DNA of 29,381 nt from Neocallimastix lanati (nom. inval.) (taxonomy: Eukaryota > Neocallimastigomycota > Neocallimastigomycetes > Neocallimastigales > Neocallimastigaceae): contig JACVTC010000197.1 of assembly GCA_016946835.1 (NCBI GenBank), positions 195,001 to 224,381 of the forward strand, written 5' to 3'. The position numbers were made by a program, and so were the translations under genes. A model generated the notes under the pieces. The model saw only the letters and a list, made by a program, of their open reading frames with translations. It did no database searches and was not told the origin of the DNA. This document shows, in pieces, positions 24,817 to 29,381 of the stretch (the stretch's first letter is position 1; each line of letters starts with the position of its first letter).

Positions 24817-25587
24817 ATGGCTACCAACAATTATGATGAATTAACTAAAAAATGTCAAGAGATTTTTGACAAACTTATTCTTGAAAATAAGGATGAAATA
24901 GAAAAATTAAATAAGAAAGAAGAAACAAGACATCAAAGAACAAGATCTATGGCTCCACCAAACTCTTATGGTTTATATGGATCTTCTCGTAGACAATGTG
25001 ATATTGAATGTACCATAGTTAGACCACGTTCTCAGAGTGTTCCACTTTCTTTCTTATCGGATTACAATGCTAAGCAACCTAATAATACTCCTATTAATAC
25101 CAACTTAGCAAGACCAACAGTTGAACCAATTCAAGAAGAAGGTGAATTCAATATTTATAATCAAAGATCAAAAATGAATAACTATACAATATCTACAGAT
25201 CAATTATTGAATGCAGAATTAAGAAAAATTTCAAGTAAAATGGATACTCATAACCGTTCTAAATCCCTATCTTCAATTTCTGAAAATGATATATTAAATA
25301 TTGAAAGTTTAATAAACAAGCAAGAGGAGGAACAGAATAAAGAAAGGACACAAAAGAAGGCATATAGAAGTCGTTCCCATTCTTATTCTTATGGAAATTC
25401 TTATTTAAATAGAACACCATTAAGCATTGACGAATACAAAAAGAGAGTTGAATTAGAAGTTTATCGTCAACAAATTAAATGTCATGAAAAACTTGAATTT
25501 GAAAATTATGAACGTAATAAGTACCAAAAATTCTTAAAATGGCAAGAAATCGATTACCAAAATAAAAGGAGTTCTTGGAATATTTAA
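24817..25587 (+). CDS. Intronless gene, Ser/Arg-motif-rich protein of unknown function
   Basis: A 256-residue protein I do not recognise. The start ATG sits in ACTAAAATGG, a good eukaryotic context, and the stop is TAA. The N-terminus (residues 1-40) and C-terminus (about 205-250) are charged and helical in character; the middle is disordered. It carries several basic-directed serine motifs: RTRSMAP (about 42-48), RPRSQSVP (about 69-76), NRSKSLSS and RSRSHSYSYG. RSQSVP matches the classical 14-3-3 mode I pattern R-S-x-S-x-P, so regulation by an AGC or CaM-type kinase and 14-3-3 binding is plausible. No signal peptide, membrane segment or catalytic motif is seen. Codon use and G+C are those of a genuine gene, clearly above the flanks. 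Confidence 0.85.
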   Translation: MATNNYDELTKKCQEIFDKLILENKDEIEKLNKKEETRHQRTRSMAPPNSYGLYGSSRRQCDIECTIVRPRSQSVPLSFLSDYNAKQPNNTPINTNLARPTVEPIQEEGEFNIYNQRSKMNNYTISTDQLLNAELRKISSKMDTHNRSKSLSSISENDILNIESLINKQEEEQNKERTQKKAYRSRSHSYSYGNSYLNRTPLSIDEYKKRVELEVYRQQIKCHEKLEFENYERNKYQKFLKWQEIDYQNKRSSWNI

Positions 25588-26271
25588 AAAAAAAAAAAGA
25601 AAAAAAAAATGGAATTTTAAACTATTTAAGAAAAAAAGTTTAATAAGAAGAAATTAAGATATTCTTTAATTTTTAAATAATACCTTTTTTTTCTTTATTT
25701 ATAATAAAGTATTTAACAAAAAAAAAAACAAACAAACAAAAAAAAAAAACAAAAAAAAAAACAAAAAAAAAGAAAATTTAAATTATCTAAGAAAAAAGTC
25801 TAATAAGAAGAAATTAAGATATATTTTAAAATTTTAAATTATACCTTTTTTACTTTATATAATTAAGCATATATTTTGATTTAAGTATATATAATTGTAT
25901 TAAAAAACAATATATTAATATCGTTTTTATTTATTACAATATTAAAAGTAAAACGAGAATGAAAGATGTATTTATTATATTATATTATTCCTAAATAATT
26001 TTGAAATTAGTTTATTCATGTATTATTTAATTTTATATTTAATTTTATATTTGAACTATTTTTAATTCATATATTTTAATAATACCGTTGTAACTAATCT
26101 GGTATAAATAATATATATATTGATATATGTATAAACGCTTATAAATTATAAAAAAAAAAAAAATTTATAAATTATAAAAAAAAAAAAAAAAAAAAAAATA
26201 AAGTAAAAAGTAAATATAAAAATAAAAAGAAAAAATTATATATATTAATAATTATTGGTATTTATATTATA

Positions 26272-26307
<36 letters not shown>

Positions 26308-27043
26308 ACTAAATGTTTCTCATTTTTGTCAAATCATCAAAATATATTAATATTTAAGATTTACTATCTTATGATTAGTAATTTAATTACTTAATCTATT
26401 TTATAAATTCAACTTTTTTATATTATGTAATTTAATGAATTTTAATAAATATAATAAAATAAAATTAATTACAGTTTAAATATGATAAAAACAAAAACAA
26501 AAACAAAAAATTAAGAATATATTAAACTTTATTTTTTTGTCATATATATTAGTATTAAAAAAGGAAGACAAAAAAAAAAAAAAATTTAAAATATATTGAA
26601 CTTTATTTTTGTCATATATATTAATGTTAAAAAAGATGAAAGAATAAAATTCTTTTATTCCTCCAATATATTTTAATAATATAAATATAGTTACATAAAT
26701 ATGATTATAATTTAATAATAATATAAAGTTTTTAAAGTTTTCGGTATATCTTTATCATAATATAAATGGATAAATATATTAATAAAATTAATTAGAGAAA
26801 TATAATTTAATATACATTATTCTGAGTTTAAAATAAAATTATAATGTATTATATTTAAAATATGAGAATTATATATATAAATAAAATATATATATATATA
26901 TTTTTTTTTTTTTTTAAAAAAGATAAAACATATTTCAATTAAAAATAAAAGATAAACGGTAATATAATAAAAACGAAAGATAAAAATTATACTGTAGTAT
27001 AATTATTAATTAAATTAATAAAAATATAAGATAATTAAAAAAA
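25588..27043. other. AT-rich spacer with two local duplications
   Basis: No gene is seen. Two pairs of imperfect direct repeats stand out: 25620-25708 with 25778-25866 (shared AATAAGAAGAAATTAAGATA), separated by an A/AAAC-rich stretch, and 26516-26563 with 26589-26634 (shared TTATTTTT, GTCATATATATTA and TTAAAAAAG). Poly-A runs and an ATT microsatellite (26275-26300) make up much of the rest. Confidence 0.65.
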
Positions 27044-27475
27044 ATGGTTTCAGAAAATAATAGCAATAATAACAAAAAAAATAATCAAAATAAAGCATAA
27101 AGTGAAAATGATAAACGGTCAGTTATAACAGCTGGTAATGACATTGATGAAAAAAGATTAAATTATTTAGATATAATACGTGAAAACACAAATCATAATA
27201 AAGTAAATGTCATATATATAATATTATCAATAAATAATATATACAATTATTATTATAATAATAAAATATATTATTATTAATAATATTAAAATATTAAATA
27301 TCCTTATTATACTTTAAAAGAAAGAAATTTTATGTAGAATCGTTTTTTGTGGTAAAGTGAATTTATATGATAATTTATCTGAAGAGGAAAAAACTAAAAT
27401 TACTCAACAAGATTTAGGAGGTATTATAATGTTAAAATAATCGTTTCAATAAATTGATGTTAATAATAAATTATA

Positions 27476-27512
<37 letters not shown>

Positions 27513-27841
27513 AAAGATTTATTGATGCATTAAAAATGTTTGAAATAATATCATAAAATAGAACATATAAAAAATCTTTTTTTATATTAATTATATTAAC
27601 ATTTTTTTTTTAATTTATAATTAAATAAATTTAATAATTATTCATCATTTATCAAAAAATATCAAAGTACCAATTCAATTATAACAGGCTTATTTCTATA
27701 TTCAGATACAGTTTTTATTCATTTCATTGAGGTATAAAATCATACAAAAACTTTTAAATAAATAATTAGTAGTAATAATAATAATTTATTTATTAGCATA
27801 ATCTAATTTGATATGTATATATAATATCAAAATTTATTATT

Positions 27842-27880
<39 letters not shown>

Positions 27881-28336
27881 CTGTTGTTGTTCAAAAAAAA
27901 AAGGCCTCACAAAGAATTATTAACTATATAAATAATGATATTAAAAATAATGTGCTACTTGATATGGAATCCATTAAATATTTATATTATAATGACTATA
28001 TATCCTTTTTCAATAATTATATAAATATATTATTCTTTATTAAAATAAAAGAATAACAGTTAATTTTATTTTTTTTTTTATTTAATAAAAGAATAAAATA
28101 TAATATAAAAATTAAATCATTTAATAATTAAAAAAATATTCTTAACTTTTAAATATACATCGAAAATAGATCATTTCCATTTTGGATAAATCGGACTCTA
28201 CCAAAACTTGATAAAAATATATATAGATGACGAAATGAGTGATGAACATATTGATGAAACAGTAATAATAATTATTTAAATATTATTAAATATTTTTATT
28301 TATAATTTATCTATATTTATTTATTTATATTTTAAG

Positions 28337-28368
<32 letters not shown>

Positions 28369-29063
28369 TTTTTCAATTTTCATTAATACTAATAAAATAT
28401 AATCAATATTTTAGGTATTTAATTTAGTTAGCAACTTGGTTTCCTTTGGAGAAATTTTATCATCAATTACAAAAGTATTATTATTAAAAGTTTATTATTA
28501 TTAATATTATTATTATTATTATTATTAATTTATAAACAAGTAATTATGATATTGATTTATTCAATATTAATTAATATTAATTATAATTTTTTTAATAATA
28601 AACATTTATTATGTTTATTAATTCAATACACAATAATTAATAATAACAATAATAACAATAATAACAATATAAATTAATAATAATCATTCAAAAAAAAAAA
28701 AAAAGGATGAAATCAAAATTGCATTAGAAGAATTAGGAACAAAACATAGTAATTTAATTCCATCAGCTACCCAATTAGATCAATTCATGAAGCCAAATAT
28801 CGACATTATTTCGCTTTATGAATGGAATACCATATTTTCTCCGGACTATGGTTTGGTTTTGGAAAGTGGTAAGCCTAAAAAAAAAGTTTATATTTTAATT
28901 TTCTTTATAAATGATTTAATATTAAAAATAATTTATTTTATAATTATTATATATATTCTTAATAACTTTAAATATTAAAAAAATTATAATTTAATTAATT
29001 CTTTATTTGTTCATTATGAACATAGAATTAACATGGCCAGAACCAGAATCATTAATATTTTAA
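27044..29063 (+). CDS. TEX47/BLUF-like protein, nine exons, with two frame-breaking lesions
   Basis: About 271 residues if intact. Exons: 27044-27202, 27321-27430, 27517-27537, 27668-27731, 27904-27999, 28159-28261, 28415-28474, 28706-28868, 29026-29063. The core RIVFCGKVNLYD ... NSIITGLFLYSDTVFIHFIE resembles the BLUF-like fold of TEX47-type proteins, which I associate with cilia or sperm flagella. The ending ESELTWPEPESLIF fits that family's C-terminus as I remember it. Seven introns are GT-AG; the one after 27999 is AT-AC. Lesions: an in-frame TAA at 27098-27100 in exon 1 with no later in-frame ATG in that exon, and exon 6 is 103 bp, two short of the length needed to connect LPKLDKN with DDEMSDEHIDET; the break falls in an (AT)n run near 28216-28225. 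Either the gene is decaying, the start is elsewhere, or the sequence has errors in simple repeats. Family call is from memory. Confidence 0.6.
27844..27880. repeat. 37-T run in intron 4 of the TEX47-like gene
   Basis: A pure T homopolymer just upstream of the acceptor at 27901-27903. It acts as an extreme polypyrimidine tract and gives a false phenylalanine-rich open frame across the intron-exon boundary. Confidence 0.8.
28000..28158 (+). other. U12-type AT-AC intron (minor spliceosome)
   Basis: The 5' end reads ATATCCTTTTT, the exact U12-class AT-AC donor consensus. The 3' end is ATAC, preceded by ATTCTTAAC (28138-28146), which matches the U12 branch-site consensus TTCCTTRAC at seven of nine positions, with 13 bases from the likely branch A (28145) to the intron end. 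Both flanks are phase 0, and joining gives YYNDY|IENRSFPFW. No GT donor exists between 27954 and 28057, and the only earlier one (27952) leads to a premature stop. Confidence 0.8.
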
Positions 29064-29196
29064 ATTATCTATCTTATTTTTTTTTTTTTTTTATTTTATT
29101 TTTTCTTAATACATAAAATATCATAAATTACGAAAGCAGTAATATCATATTAAATGATAAAATAAATTGGAATTTAATTTAACAATAAAAATTCAA

Positions 29197-29228
<32 letters not shown>

Positions 29229-29381
29229 CAATATTCTTTTTCATTATTTTCAGTACGTAAGTGATAATTATTAAAAATTTTGGAATAATTTTTATAATTT
29301 AATATTTCTTTTATTAGAAAACAATAATAAATAGTAATATTTTTTATTATTAATAATAAAAATAATACAAATAATAAAAAT
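29064..29381. other. 3' flank of the TEX47-like gene, nothing recognised
   Basis: A/T-only sequence with a 25-T run near 29199-29223 and many AATAAA-like words; the polyadenylation site of the gene is presumably here. No exon of a following gene is apparent before the window ends. Confidence 0.5.

Noticed and set aside
27808-28056. Open frame with a phenylalanine run, then VVVQKKKASQRIINYINND
   Set aside because: The first half is the T-rich intron end; only ASQRIINYINND... up to NDY is exon, and the rest is the AT-AC intron read through.
27044-28261. Idea that TAA encodes Gln (ciliate-type code)
   Set aside because: The 3.5-kb RhoGEF exon has no internal TAA or TAG and uses CAA for Gln, and other genes stop at TAA or TAG. 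With better splice choices only one in-frame TAA remains in the TEX47-like gene.

Overview
The window looks like nuclear DNA of a eukaryote with extreme A+T content. Genes are intron-rich, intergenic DNA is almost only A and T, there are homopolymer runs of 30-39 bases, ATT/AAT microsatellites are confined to introns and spacers, and proteins are Asn/Lys-rich. A Pho80-type cyclin, a Dbl-type RhoGEF and a gene that looks like an axonemal TEX47/BLUF-like gene point to a zoosporic (flagellated) fungus. The composition fits an anaerobic gut fungus (Neocallimastigomycota) best. This is inference from style and gene content, not a database match.

Layout. (1) 12-6705 (+): one large multi-exon gene, cut at the left edge. 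It encodes DH-PH (RhoGEF), then RanBD/PH-like folds, an acidic linker, GLFG/FG repeats and a C-terminal coiled coil. (2) 8970-9779 (-): a two-exon Pho80-like cyclin, convergent with gene 1. (3) About 9.8-14.5 kb: gene-free AT-rich DNA, a long (TTTATTA)n tract and a perfect 64-bp inverted repeat. (4) 14.6-14.8 kb: an island of normal base composition with nested stems, perhaps a structured RNA. (5) 15754-21116: a Mutator-like (MULE) transposon with terminal inverted repeats, a 9-bp candidate target duplication, a second complex island with a tRNA-like element, a frameshifted FLYWCH/MULE transposase and a 34-unit satellite next to the right end. (6) 24817-25587 (+): an intronless gene for a Ser/Arg-motif-rich protein of unknown function. 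(7) 27044-29063 (+): a nine-exon TEX47/BLUF-like gene. One of its introns has all the hallmarks of a U12-type AT-AC intron, and the gene carries two frame-breaking lesions.

The genes do not form a pathway. The window mixes ordinary housekeeping or signalling genes (Rho/Ran-type signalling, cyclin, likely flagellar protein) with a transposon-occupied gap. The observations most worth checking are the AT-AC intron, the RhoGEF-nucleoporin-like domain combination, the complete MULE with internal satellite, and the two structured islands.

All gene models were built by eye from splice-site phase and protein similarity remembered at family level. No search or folding program was run.
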